64,000 nt of DNA from Sulfuriferula sp047300855 (GTDB taxonomy: Bacteria; Pseudomonadota; Gammaproteobacteria; Burkholderiales; Sulfuriferulaceae): contig NZ_CP170197.1 of NCBI RefSeq assembly GCF_047300855.1, positions 620,001 through 684,000 on the forward strand, read 5' to 3'. Positions 44,719 to 53,362 of this stretch are shown piece by piece. The position numbers and the translations under genes are program-made. Each line of letters begins with the position of its first letter. Positions within the stretch are counted from its first letter, which is position 1. Below the pieces are notes generated by a model that was not told the DNA's origin, ran no database searches, and was given only the letters and a program-made list of their open reading frames with translations.

Positions 44719-45054
44719 ATGATGGACCTGGAAGATATGCTTGGTATCAAGGGCGTGGTTGCCGCGTTTCGCTACAATGATGACGGCTCACTGGCCGAGT
44801 CGGCTGGAGATTTGGATCTGGAAAATGCCGGTCTTGCAGCCCAGCTTTGTTACGCCAATGGACGCATTTCCCACCAAAACAGCGATTTGCTCATGACCAT
44901 ATCCGGCAAGGCAGGCTGGCCGCCACAAGGATGGATGATGCTCGGCAATGCCTTATCTATTTGCACCAGAACAAACATTGTGTGCTTTGTACGTAACCAG
45001 GAGGTTTCCTTTAACGAGGTATTTCACGCATTGGATGAACTGGGGCACGAATAG
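44719..45054 (+). CDS. Roadblock/DUF2173-like protein 3
   Basis: Protein of 111 residues with a strong AAGGAGG ribosome binding site at 44704-44710. It opens LEDMLGIKGVVAAFRYNDDGSL, shows AGLAAQLCYANGRIS and KAGWPPQGWMMLG, and ends NEVFHALDELG, so it is a clear paralogue of the two preceding proteins. It is the last gene of the cluster; a 106-base gap separates it from a convergent minus-strand gene. No known catalytic residues are seen. Confidence 0.72.
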   Translation: MMDLEDMLGIKGVVAAFRYNDDGSLAESAGDLDLENAGLAAQLCYANGRISHQNSDLLMTISGKAGWPPQGWMMLGNALSICTRTNIVCFVRNQEVSFNEVFHALDELGHE

Positions 45055-45160
45055 GCGGGTGCCTTAAAAGGTATCTGGTCGGCCAGGATGCCATTCCTCG
45101 CCGAATTCCCGCACCGGCATCACTTTTCCACCACGTAACTAAATGGGGGTTCGCAAAGAT

Positions 45161-46660
45161 TTATCGTTTGCTTCCCAGCAACGAACCCAGCACCCCGCGT
45201 ATGATCCGCCGTCCCATTTCCGAGCCGATGGCGCGGGCGGCGCTTTTGGCCATGGCCTCCATCGCGCCCTGGCGGCCTCGGTTACCGCTACCTCCGCCGA
45301 AGATGGTGCCCAACAGCCCGCCATTGTCCGCTTGGGTCTCGGCTTGTTTGGCCTCGGTTTGTTGCGTGGATGCGACTGCGGCCTGTTCGGCGCGGAGTTT
45401 GAGTTTTTCGTAGGCGGATTCACGATCCACTTCTTTTTCGTAATGCCCGGCGACCAGAGAATCGGCGATAACGGCCTGACGTTGCGCCGGAGTAATAGGG
45501 CCGATCTGGCCTTGCGGCGGCAGGATGAAGGCGCGCTCGACCATGCCTGGGCGGCCTTTTTCGTCGAGGAAGGACACCAGCGCTTCGCCTACACCCAGTT
45601 CGGTGATGACGGTTTCTTCATCGAGATCAGGGTTGTCGCGCATGGTTTCGGCTGCGGCCTTGACGGCTTTCTGGTCGCGCGGACTGAAGGCGCGCAGGGC
45701 GTGCTGGACGCGGTTGCCGAGTTGGGACAGCACTTTGTCGGGCACGTCCGCCGGGTTCTGGGTGACGAAGTACACACCCACGCCTTTGGAGCGGATGAGC
45801 CGTACCACCTGTTCGATTTTATCCACCAGGGCTTGTGGTGCGTCGTTGAACAGCAGGTGGGCTTCATCAAAGAAAAACACCAGTTTGGGCTTGTCCAGGT
45901 CGCCTGCCTCGGGCAGGTTTTCGAACAGCTCAGCCAGCAGCCACAGCAACAGCGTGGCGTAGGTTTTGGGCGATTGCATCAGCTGGTCGGCGCACAGGAT
46001 ATTGACCATGCCGCGCCCTGCCGAGTCGGTCTGAATCAGGTCCGCGATGTTCAACATCGGTTCGCCGAAAATCTTCTCGCCGCCCTGGCTATCCAGCTCC
46101 AGCAAGCCGCGCTGGATGGCGCCGATACTGGCAGCGGAGACGTTGCCGAATTCGGTGGTGAAGTCCTTGGCGTTGTCGCCCACGTATTGCAGCATGGCGC
46201 GCAGATCCTTGAGATCAAGCAGCAACAGGCCATTGTCATCCGCAATTTTGAAGACCAGGTTGAGCACACCCGCCTGCGTGTCGTTGAGGTTGAGCATGCG
46301 TCCCAGCAGCAGCGGTCCCATGTCGGAGATGGTGGCGCGCACCGGGTGGCCCATAGCGCCGAATGGATCCCAGAAGGTGACCGGGTAAGCCTGATAAGAA
46401 AAATCGGTCAGCGCGAGTTGCGTCACGCGGGCTTCAACCTTGGCGTTGCCGCCGCCGGCCTGGGAGACGCCGGACAAATCGCCCTTCACATCGGACATGA
46501 ACACCGGCACGCCGATGGCGGAAAAATGCTCGGCCATGACCTGCAGGGTGACGGTCTTGCCGGTGCCGGTGGCGCCGGTGATGAGGCCGTGGCGGTTGGC
46601 CATTTGCGGCAGCAGGTAGAGCGGTTGGGTGGCTTGGGCGATGTGCAGCGGCTCGGTCAT
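45161..46660 (-). CDS. HerA-like ATPase, DUF853 family (YjgR)
   Basis: Cytosolic P-loop ATPase of the FtsK-HerA group, 499 residues. Walker A is TGATGTGKTVTL near residues 28-39 and Walker B is KLVFFFDEAHLLF. An arginine-finger-like segment lies in FVTQNPADVP and GNRVQHALRAFSPRD. The C-terminal 60 residues have a Gln and Ala-rich stretch and a glycine-rich IFGGGSGNRGRQG. The precise role is unknown; E. coli YjgR is the closest named relative I recall. It is divergent from yebC. Confidence 0.88.
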   Translation of the reverse strand: MTEPLHIAQATQPLYLLPQMANRHGLITGATGTGKTVTLQVMAEHFSAIGVPVFMSDVKGDLSGVSQAGGGNAKVEARVTQLALTDFSYQAYPVTFWDPFGAMGHPVRATISDMGPLLLGRMLNLNDTQAGVLNLVFKIADDNGLLLLDLKDLRAMLQYVGDNAKDFTTEFGNVSAASIGAIQRGLLELDSQGGEKIFGEPMLNIADLIQTDSAGRGMVNILCADQLMQSPKTYATLLLWLLAELFENLPEAGDLDKPKLVFFFDEAHLLFNDAPQALVDKIEQVVRLIRSKGVGVYFVTQNPADVPDKVLSQLGNRVQHALRAFSPRDQKAVKAAAETMRDNPDLDEETVITELGVGEALVSFLDEKGRPGMVERAFILPPQGQIGPITPAQRQAVIADSLVAGHYEKEVDRESAYEKLKLRAEQAAVASTQQTEAKQAETQADNGGLLGTIFGGGSGNRGRQGAMEAMAKSAARAIGSEMGRRIIRGVLGSLLGSKR

Positions 46661-46731
46661 GGCTCTGGCCTTATCGGTTAGGGGGTCGCAATGGTAAGAT
46701 TAGCGTATTTTTGAGAATACCAGAGGTAGTT

Positions 46732-47457
46732 ATGGCCGGCCACAGCAAATGGGCGAACATCAAACACAAGAAAGCCGCGACTGACGCCAAGCGCGGCAAG
46801 ATTTTTACGCGCCTGATCAAGGAGATCACCGTTGCCGCCAAACTGGGTGGAGGCGATGTAAGTTGCAACCCGCGTTTGCGTCTGGCGATGGACAAGGCAT
46901 TCGACGCCAACATGCCGAAGGACACCACCGAGCGCGCCATCAAGCGCGGTTGTGGTGAGCTGGAAGGCGTGAATTATGAGGAAATACGCTATGAGGGTTA
47001 CGGCATCAACGGCGCGGCTGTGATGGTGGATTGCCTCACCGACAACAAGGTGCGCACCGTTGCCGATGTGCGTCACGCGTTCAGCAAATACGGTGGCAAC
47101 ATGGGTACCGACGGCTGCGTGGCGTTCCAGTTCAAGCATTGCGGACAGCTCTTGTTTGCTCCCGGAACCGACGAGGACAAGCTGATGGAAGCCGCGCTGG
47201 AAGCGGGTGCGGATGACATTGTCAGCCACGAAGATGGCAGTATCGAAGTCATTACGCCGCCGTACGAGTTGCGTACCATCAAACAGGCGCTGGAGGCGGC
47301 CGGATTCAAGCCGGAATTCGCTGAAGTGAGCATGAAGGCGCTGAATGAAACCGAACTCACCGGCGACGATGCAGAGAAAATGCAGAAGCTGCTGGATGCG
47401 CTGGAATCGCTGGACGACGTGCAGGAGGTATTTACCTCTGCAGTGATCAATGAGTAG
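46732..47457 (+). CDS. yebC: YebC/PmpR-family regulatory protein
   Basis: Conserved protein of the TACO1/YebC family, thought to affect transcription or translation of problematic sequences. It is 241 residues from the ATG at 46732, which gives the universal MAGHSKWANIKHKKAATDAK; an upstream in-frame start adds unrelated residues. CAGAGG precedes the ATG. It is followed by ruvC, as in many proteobacteria, with a 30-base gap. Confidence 0.95.
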   Translation: MAGHSKWANIKHKKAATDAKRGKIFTRLIKEITVAAKLGGGDVSCNPRLRLAMDKAFDANMPKDTTERAIKRGCGELEGVNYEEIRYEGYGINGAAVMVDCLTDNKVRTVADVRHAFSKYGGNMGTDGCVAFQFKHCGQLLFAPGTDEDKLMEAALEAGADDIVSHEDGSIEVITPPYELRTIKQALEAAGFKPEFAEVSMKALNETELTGDDAEKMQKLLDALESLDDVQEVFTSAVINE

Positions 47458-47487
47458 CTGCACGCAGCCCGATTTGAACGCGCCAAG

Positions 47488-48015
47488 GTGAATAGTATCC
47501 GCATCCTCGGCATCGACCCCGGCCTGCGCATTACAGGTTTCGGGATCATAGAAAAAACCGGCAATCGTATTCAATACCTTACCAGCGGCTGCATCAAGAG
47601 CGGGGAAGGGGAATTGCCGGAACGGCTGAAAGTCATCCTGCTGAGCCTGCGCGAGGTGATCCACAGCAATCAGCCGCAGCAGGTGGCAGTGGAAAAGGTG
47701 TTCGTCAACGTCAATCCGCAGTCCACCCTGTTGCTCGGCCAGGCGCGCGGTGCGGCGATTTGCGCGGCAGTGCTGGAGGCGTTGCCGGTGGCCGAATATA
47801 CCGCGCTGCAAGTGAAACAGGCGGTGGTGGGCAACGGCCACGCTGCCAAGGAACAGGTGCAGGAAATGGTCAAGCGCCTGCTGAATCTGCCCGGTGTGCC
47901 CAGCCCGGACGCCGCCGACGCACTGGCCTGCGCCATCTGCCATGCGCACGGCGGGCAAGGGCTGGGTGGTTTCGCCACGGCGGGATATCGGGTTAAAAAC
48001 GGGCGCCTGGTGTGA
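47488..48015 (+). CDS. ruvC: Holliday junction resolvase RuvC
   Basis: Endonuclease that cuts Holliday junctions in the RuvABC complex. It is 175 residues with a GTG start. The catalytic acidic residues are in ILGIDPGLRITGFG, VEKVFVN, and the terminal PDAADALACAICH. The gene is followed by ruvA after 16 bases. Confidence 0.97.
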   Translation: MNSIRILGIDPGLRITGFGIIEKTGNRIQYLTSGCIKSGEGELPERLKVILLSLREVIHSNQPQQVAVEKVFVNVNPQSTLLLGQARGAAICAAVLEALPVAEYTALQVKQAVVGNGHAAKEQVQEMVKRLLNLPGVPSPDAADALACAICHAHGGQGLGGFATAGYRVKNGRLV

Positions 48016-48031
48016 ATGAAAAGGATCGCAA

Positions 48032-48610
48032 ATGATCGGCAGAATTACCGGTACGCTCATCGAAAAACACCCGCCGCAGATTGTTGTGGATGCGCATGGA
48101 GTCGGCTACGAAATCGACGTGCCCATGAGCACTTTCTACAATCTGCCCGCCATTGGCGAGCGGGTGGCACTGCATACGCATCTGGTAGTGCGCGAGGACG
48201 CACAGTTGCTGTATGGCTTTGGCAGCGAGGCAGAACGTGCGACCTTCCGGCAGCTCATCAGGATTACCGGCGTCGGCGCGAAAATGGCGCTGGCGGTGCT
48301 GTCCGGCATGAATGCGAACGAGCTGGCGCAAGCCGTGGCGATGCAGGATACCGGTCGCCTCACCAAAATTCCCGGCATCGGCAAGAAAACCGCCGAGCGC
48401 CTGCTGCTGGAACTCAAGGGCAAGCTTGCCGACGCGTTGCCGGGGGCGGGGCAGGGCGGGGTAGCGGCTGCCGGCGGCGACGTGCTGAACGCGCTGCTGG
48501 CGCTGGGTTACAATGAACGCGAAGCAACCCATGCCGTGCGTCAGTTGGCCGCCGGTGCCGGCGTGGAAGACGGCATCCGCCAGGCGCTTAAATTGCTCTC
48601 CAGGACATGA
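48032..48610 (+). CDS. ruvA: Holliday junction helicase subunit RuvA
   Basis: Junction-binding tetramer that loads RuvB. It is 192 residues, MIGRITGTLIEKHPPQIVVD, with the helix-hairpin-helix motifs LIRITGVGAKMALAVLSG and LTKIPGIGKKTAERLLLEL, and a C-terminal RuvB-contact domain (NALLALGYNEREA). The middle linker (GAGQGGVAAAGGD) is glycine and alanine-rich. It is 10 bases before ruvB. Confidence 0.97.
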   Translation: MIGRITGTLIEKHPPQIVVDAHGVGYEIDVPMSTFYNLPAIGERVALHTHLVVREDAQLLYGFGSEAERATFRQLIRITGVGAKMALAVLSGMNANELAQAVAMQDTGRLTKIPGIGKKTAERLLLELKGKLADALPGAGQGGVAAAGGDVLNALLALGYNEREATHAVRQLAAGAGVEDGIRQALKLLSRT

Positions 48611-48620
48611 TTAAATCCGC

Positions 48621-49664
48621 ATGATCGAAACCGACCGTCTCATCGCGCCTGCCGCGCAAAGCGTCGCCGAAGAGCAAATCGAACGCGCTCTGCGCCCCAA
48701 GCATTTGTCCGAATATGTCGGGCAGGAAAAAGCGCGCGGACAGCTCAGCATATTCATCGAGGCGGCGCGCAAGCGTCGTGAATCACTCGATCACGTGCTG
48801 CTGTTTGGCCCGCCCGGACTGGGCAAGACTACGCTGGCACACATCATCGCGCGCGAGATGGGCGTGAACATGCGCCAGACCTCCGGACCGGTGCTGGAAC
48901 GCGCCGGCGATCTGGCCGCCTTGCTCACCAATCTCGAACCCAACGACGTCCTGTTCATCGACGAAATCCACCGTCTGAGTCCGGTGGTGGAGGAAATACT
49001 CTACCCGGCGCTGGAAGATTTTCAGCTCGACATCATGATCGGCGAAGGCCCGGCCGCACGCTCGGTCAAGCTTGATTTGCCGCCGTTCACCCTGGTTGGC
49101 GCCACTACCCGCGCCGGTATGCTCACCAATCCGTTGCGCGACCGTTTCGGTATCGTCGCCCGGCTGGAGTTCTACACGCCGGAAGAGCTTGCCCGCATCG
49201 TTGCCCGTTCTGCGCATTTGCTGGAAATGAGCATCGTGGATGACGGCGCATTTGAAATCGCGCGCCGTTCGCGCGGCACGCCGCGTATCGCCAACCGCTT
49301 GCTGCGCCGGGTGCGCGATTATGCCGAAGTGCGCGCCGATGGCATTGTCAGTCGCAATGTGGCCGACGCCGCGCTGGTGATGCTCGACGTGGATAGCGCC
49401 GGGCTGGACGTAATGGACCGCAAATTGCTCGCCGCAGTGCTGGAAAAGTTCGACGGCGGCCCGGTCGGGCTGGATAACCTAGCAGCTGCCATCGGCGAAG
49501 AACGCGATACCATCGAGGATGTGCTCGAACCCTTTCTTATCCAGCAGGGCTATTTGCAGCGCACGCCGCGCGGCAGGATGGCCACCGCCATGGCCTACCG
49601 CCACTTTGGCCTGGCCGCGCCAGGCAAGACTGCGGCAGCGGAATTGTGGGATGGCGATGTCTGA
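48621..49664 (+). CDS. ruvB: Holliday junction helicase subunit RuvB
   Basis: AAA+ motor that drives branch migration. It is 347 residues: Walker A GPPGLGKTTLA, Walker B FIDEIHRL, sensor 1 GATTRAG, and a winged-helix end (IQQGYLQRTPRGRMAT). The N-terminus is ALRPKHLSEYVGQ. Its 3' end overlaps ybgC by 8 bases, so the recombination and tol operons are joined. Confidence 0.97.
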   Translation: MIETDRLIAPAAQSVAEEQIERALRPKHLSEYVGQEKARGQLSIFIEAARKRRESLDHVLLFGPPGLGKTTLAHIIAREMGVNMRQTSGPVLERAGDLAALLTNLEPNDVLFIDEIHRLSPVVEEILYPALEDFQLDIMIGEGPAARSVKLDLPPFTLVGATTRAGMLTNPLRDRFGIVARLEFYTPEELARIVARSAHLLEMSIVDDGAFEIARRSRGTPRIANRLLRRVRDYAEVRADGIVSRNVADAALVMLDVDSAGLDVMDRKLLAAVLEKFDGGPVGLDNLAAAIGEERDTIEDVLEPFLIQQGYLQRTPRGRMATAMAYRHFGLAAPGKTAAAELWDGDV

Positions 49665-50058
49665 ATTCGTGTGGCCGGTGCGAGTTTATTACGAAGATAC
49701 CGATTTCGGGGGCGTGGTGTATTACGCCAATTACCTCAAATTCATGGAGCGCGCCCGTACCGAGTGGCTGCGCGCGCTGGGTTTTGAACAGACTGAACTG
49801 ATAGCCGTGCATGAAATCATGTTTGTGGTGCGGCGCGTCACCGTGGAATATCTGCAGCCAGCCCGTTTTAATGATGAACTCCGCGTAGTCAGCACGGTCA
49901 AGCGCTTTGGTCAGTGCCGTATTGTTTTTGCCCAGAATATTGTGCGCGACAATTTACTCGTCGGTGGGGAAACCGAGGTGGCGTGCGTCAGCTCGCTGTC
50001 ATTCAAACCGGTTAAAATACCGGACACTCTTTTACAGGCATTGGAAAAAATAGCGTGA
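49657..50058 (+). CDS. ybgC: Acyl-CoA thioesterase YbgC (tol-pal associated)
   Basis: Hot-dog-fold thioesterase, 133 residues from ATG 49657 (MSEFVWPVRVYYEDTDFGG); ATG 49651 adds two residues. The catalytic DTDFGGVVYYANYLKFMERAR is conserved. It lies between ruvB and tolQ, its usual place in proteobacteria, and may link phospholipid turnover to the Tol system. It overlaps ruvB by 8 bases and tolQ by 4 (GTGA). Confidence 0.93.
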   Translation: MSEFVWPVRVYYEDTDFGGVVYYANYLKFMERARTEWLRALGFEQTELIAVHEIMFVVRRVTVEYLQPARFNDELRVVSTVKRFGQCRIVFAQNIVRDNLLVGGETEVACVSSLSFKPVKIPDTLLQALEKIA

Positions 50059-50744
50059 ATATCGGGTTAAGCCAGGATCTTTCCATGCTGGCGCTGGTCG
50101 GCAACGCCAGTCTGGCAGTGCAATTCGTGATGGGACTGTTGCTGGTCGCGTCGTTCATGTCATGGTGGTACATTTTTATCAAAATGTTCGCTATCCGGCG
50201 TGCCACCCGTATGGCTGAAGCGTTCGAGAAAGAGTTCTGGAGCGGGACCGACCTGCATACACTATTCAAGCGGGCCACTCAGGACTGGAAGGAGGCAGGC
50301 GAACTGGAGCGCATTTTTGAGGCGGGATTCCGCGAGTTCAGCAAGCTCAAGGGACAGCCCGGCATGGATATGAGTGCCGTGATGGGAGGTGCCAGACGCG
50401 CCATGCGTGCCACCTACCAGCGCGAGATGGACAGGCTGGAATCGAATCTGGCGTTCCTCGCTACAGTTGGCTCGGTGAGCCCCTACGTCGGATTGTTTGG
50501 CACCGTATGGGGCATCATGAATGCGTTCCGCGGTTTGTCGAATGTGGTACAGGCCACACTGGCAAATGTGGCACCGGGAATTGCCGAGGCGCTGATAGCC
50601 ACGGCCATGGGCCTGTTCGCCGCGATACCGGCGGTGGTCGCATACAACCGTTACACCCATGATATCGACCGCCTGGCCAACCGCTTCGAGAGCTTCATGG
50701 AGGAGTTTTCCAACATCCTGCAACGCCAGGCGCACAAGGCTTGA
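50055..50744 (+). CDS. tolQ: Tol-Pal system protein TolQ
   Basis: Inner-membrane component of the proton-driven TolQRA motor that keeps the outer membrane attached during division. It is 229 residues with three transmembrane helices (about 17-37, 131-153, 165-190). GTG start overlapping ybgC. The ExbB-like motif VGLFGTVWGIMNAFRGL and EALIATAMGLFAAIPAVVAYN are present. Confidence 0.96.
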   Translation: MNIGLSQDLSMLALVGNASLAVQFVMGLLLVASFMSWWYIFIKMFAIRRATRMAEAFEKEFWSGTDLHTLFKRATQDWKEAGELERIFEAGFREFSKLKGQPGMDMSAVMGGARRAMRATYQREMDRLESNLAFLATVGSVSPYVGLFGTVWGIMNAFRGLSNVVQATLANVAPGIAEALIATAMGLFAAIPAVVAYNRYTHDIDRLANRFESFMEEFSNILQRQAHKA

Positions 50745-50747
50745 TAG

Positions 50748-51167
50748 ATGAGTAGCCGCCGCCCGCGCAAGCAGATGAACCAGATCAATGTGGTGCCCTA
50801 CATCGACGTGATGTTGGTACTGCTGATTATTTTCATGATCACCGCGCCGATGATTAACCCCGGACAGGTGGAATTGCCGAGTGTGGCCAAATCACAATCA
50901 GTACCGGTGGAACCGATCGAAGTCACGATTCGTGCCGACGGCACGCTACGCTTGCGTGATCGGGCCACTGGCGGTTCGGACAATGCCGTTACGCGTGGCG
51001 AGCTGGCCGGCATTATCAATGAGAAGCAGCAAGCTAATCCGGATCAGCCGGTCGTCATCGCAGCCGACAAGAATGTGCGCTATGAAGAAGTAATGAAGAT
51101 AATGAGCCTGATGCAGCAAAACCACGTCAAACGCCTGGGGTTGCTGGCCAAACCCGGGGCCAGCTGA
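50748..51167 (+). CDS. tolR: Tol-Pal system protein TolR
   Basis: ExbD-like component, 139 residues, with one transmembrane helix (about residues 15-35) carrying the proton-path aspartate in NVVPYIDVMLVLLIIFM and a periplasmic domain ending VKRLGLLAKPG. It starts 3 bases after tolQ and its stop overlaps the tolA ATG (TGATG). Confidence 0.95.
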   Translation: MSSRRPRKQMNQINVVPYIDVMLVLLIIFMITAPMINPGQVELPSVAKSQSVPVEPIEVTIRADGTLRLRDRATGGSDNAVTRGELAGIINEKQQANPDQPVVIAADKNVRYEEVMKIMSLMQQNHVKRLGLLAKPGAS

Positions 51168-52045
51168 TGCGGGAGGATACGGTTAAACCAGGGCGTTTGC
51201 CCGCTGCCATATTGGCGGTGCTGGTGCACTTGCTGTTTATCGGATTTTTGATATTTAGCGTGAACTGGCGATCCCATCCGCCTCCGCCGGTGATGGCGGA
51301 TTTGTGGGAAGCATTGCCGCCGCCTCCGGCCAGGCCAGTGGTGAAGCCTCAGCCGGCGCCGAAACCCAAGCCCGAGCCGTTGGTAGAGCCGCAGCCACCT
51401 CAGCCGCAGCCCGATATTGCATTAAAGGAAAAAAAGCGGAAAGAACGCTTGGAACGTGAGCAGCAACAAGCGCAGCTTGAGCAGCAAAAGCGGGCCGAGG
51501 CACAACAGCGCAAACAGCAACAGTTACAGCAGCAAAAGCAGGAAGCCGAGCAACGCAAACAGGCCGAACAGGAAAAACAGCAGCAGGAGAAACAGCTGGC
51601 GGCGAAACGTAAACAAGACGAGATGAAGCGCAAACAAGAAGCCCTGCTTAAGCTGAATGCGCAACAGGCGCGCGATCTCATGAACAAGGAATTGGCGAGC
51701 GAAACCAGCCGGTTGCAACAGGCCCAGCAGGCAAGTCAGCTGGGTGCCGAGCAGGCCAAAATGGAGGCAACCTACAAGGAGCGCATCCGCAGCAAGATCG
51801 CCAGCATGTTGAACCTGCCGGAGAACATGGTCGGCAACCCCAAGGCTGTCTTTGCCGTGACGGTACTGCCCAGCGGTGAAGTCGGGTCGGTCAAGCTGAT
51901 TAGCAGCAGTGGCCAGCCTGCATACGATACGGCCGTGGAACGGGCGATTCTGAAAGCGGTGCCGTTGCCGCTGCCGCCGGATAAAGCGGTCGCCGCGCGC
52001 TTTCGCGATCTGACCTTGCCAATCCAGCCAAAGCAGGAAAATTGA
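51167..52045 (+). CDS. tolA: Tol-Pal system protein TolA
   Basis: Periplasm-spanning protein that links TolQR to Pal. It is 292 residues: one transmembrane helix (about 11-30), a proline-rich segment (PPPPARPVVKPQPAPKP), a long Gln, Lys and Glu-rich helix (about residues 85-200), and a C-terminal TonB_C-type domain (VFAVTVLPSGEVGSVKLISSSG). The Gln-rich helix is very repetitive in DNA (CAGCAG, CAGAAA) and may vary in length between strains. It is shorter than E. coli TolA. Confidence 0.93.
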   Translation: MREDTVKPGRLPAAILAVLVHLLFIGFLIFSVNWRSHPPPPVMADLWEALPPPPARPVVKPQPAPKPKPEPLVEPQPPQPQPDIALKEKKRKERLEREQQQAQLEQQKRAEAQQRKQQQLQQQKQEAEQRKQAEQEKQQQEKQLAAKRKQDEMKRKQEALLKLNAQQARDLMNKELASETSRLQQAQQASQLGAEQAKMEATYKERIRSKIASMLNLPENMVGNPKAVFAVTVLPSGEVGSVKLISSSGQPAYDTAVERAILKAVPLPLPPDKAVAARFRDLTLPIQPKQEN

Positions 52046-52075
52046 GCTGGTTGAATGTGTTAAAATGGACAACTT

Positions 52076-53362
52076 ATGAAGACTGAATGGCTTAATCCAA
52101 ACCGTACCCGATTTGCTGTTTTCCTGTTGCTGCTCGGCCTGGCGCAGGCTGCCTTCGCAGCCATGACGATAGAGGTGTTTGGCGGTGCGGCCACCCGTAT
52201 TCCAGTGTCCATTGTGCCGTTCGCTGGCGCGCCGGGTCCGGCGCAGGTCATCAGCAGCGTGGTGGGGGGGGATTTGAACCGCAGCGGTCAGTTCAGGCTG
52301 GTGGACGCGAGCAGCGTGCAACCGCCTCCTACCGATGCCGGAGACGTGCCGTTCCCGGCATTTAAGGCGCTAGGCAGCGATGCCGCGGTAATCGGGCGCA
52401 TCGTGCCATTGCCGGATGGGCGGCTGGAAGTGCGATTTCGGCTGATGGACGTGGTCAAGCAGACCCAGATTGCCGGATTCAACTACACTATTGTACCCGC
52501 GCAGTTGCGTGCCACCGGCCACAAGATTGCCGATGTGGTGTATGAAAAACTCACCGGTATCCCCGGGTCTTTTTCCACCCGCATTGCCTACATCATCAAG
52601 CATGGCAAACACTATCAGTTGCTGGTAGCAGATTCGGACGGACAGGATCCGCAGGTCGTGGTGAATTCGGTGCAACCGCTAATTTCGCCAGCCTGGTCGC
52701 CGGACGGCACGCGCATTGCGTATGTCTCGTTTGAGAACAAGAAGCCGGTCATTTACGTGCAGTCACTTGCCACAGGTTCGCGCCGAGTGCTGGCCAATTT
52801 CAAGGGTAGCAATAGCGCGCCGGCGTGGTCACCGGATGGCACGCGACTGGCGATAGTGCTGTCGCGGGACGACGGCTCGCAAATTTATACTATCAAGGCG
52901 GATGGTTCGGACGTGACCCGGTTGACGCATGGCGGCAATATCGATACAGAACCGGCCTGGAGTCCGGATGGCAAGTCGTTGCTGTTTACCTCCGATCGCG
53001 GCGGTAGCCCACAGATTTATCGTATGGACGCGAACGGTAGCGATATCAAGCGCGTCACTTTTGAGGGCAAATATAATGTCTCGCCGGCGTGGAGTCCGGA
53101 TGGAAAAAGCTTTGCTTATATTCGTCGCGATGCCGGGCGTTTTCAGGTTGCGCTGCAAAACCTCGATAACGGCCAGGTGCAGGTGTTGACCGATACCACG
53201 CACGATGAGTCGCCCAGTTTTGCCCCCAATGGCAGCATGATTGTTTACGCAACCGAAATTAACGGCCGTGGAATTTTGGCAACGGTATCGGTGGATGGTA
53301 AAACGCGCGCCCGTTTATCCGATCAGGCAGGCGACATGCGCGAGCCGGCCTGGGGGCCTTAA
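52076..53362 (+). CDS. tolB: Tol-Pal system protein TolB
   Basis: Periplasmic beta-propeller protein that shuttles between Pal and TolA. It is 428 residues with a signal peptide (about residues 1-29, cleavage near AAFA/A), an N-terminal alpha/beta domain and a C-terminal propeller with repeated PAWSPDG motifs (near residues 210, 252, 297 and 342). The stop at 53362 is followed by an unusually long 351-base gap before pal. Confidence 0.96.
   Translation: MKTEWLNPNRTRFAVFLLLLGLAQAAFAAMTIEVFGGAATRIPVSIVPFAGAPGPAQVISSVVGGDLNRSGQFRLVDASSVQPPPTDAGDVPFPAFKALGSDAAVIGRIVPLPDGRLEVRFRLMDVVKQTQIAGFNYTIVPAQLRATGHKIADVVYEKLTGIPGSFSTRIAYIIKHGKHYQLLVADSDGQDPQVVVNSVQPLISPAWSPDGTRIAYVSFENKKPVIYVQSLATGSRRVLANFKGSNSAPAWSPDGTRLAIVLSRDDGSQIYTIKADGSDVTRLTHGGNIDTEPAWSPDGKSLLFTSDRGGSPQIYRMDANGSDIKRVTFEGKYNVSPAWSPDGKSFAYIRRDAGRFQVALQNLDNGQVQVLTDTTHDESPSFAPNGSMIVYATEINGRGILATVSVDGKTRARLSDQAGDMREPAWGP

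Noticed and set aside
45143..46681. Long plus-strand open frame of 512 codons
   Set aside because: It is antisense to the HerA-like ATPase, whose Walker motifs are clear. The composition of the translation is not that of a real protein.
46678..48060. Minus-strand open frame of 460 codons across yebC and ruvC
   Set aside because: It is antisense to two well-supported conserved genes and has no recognised domain.
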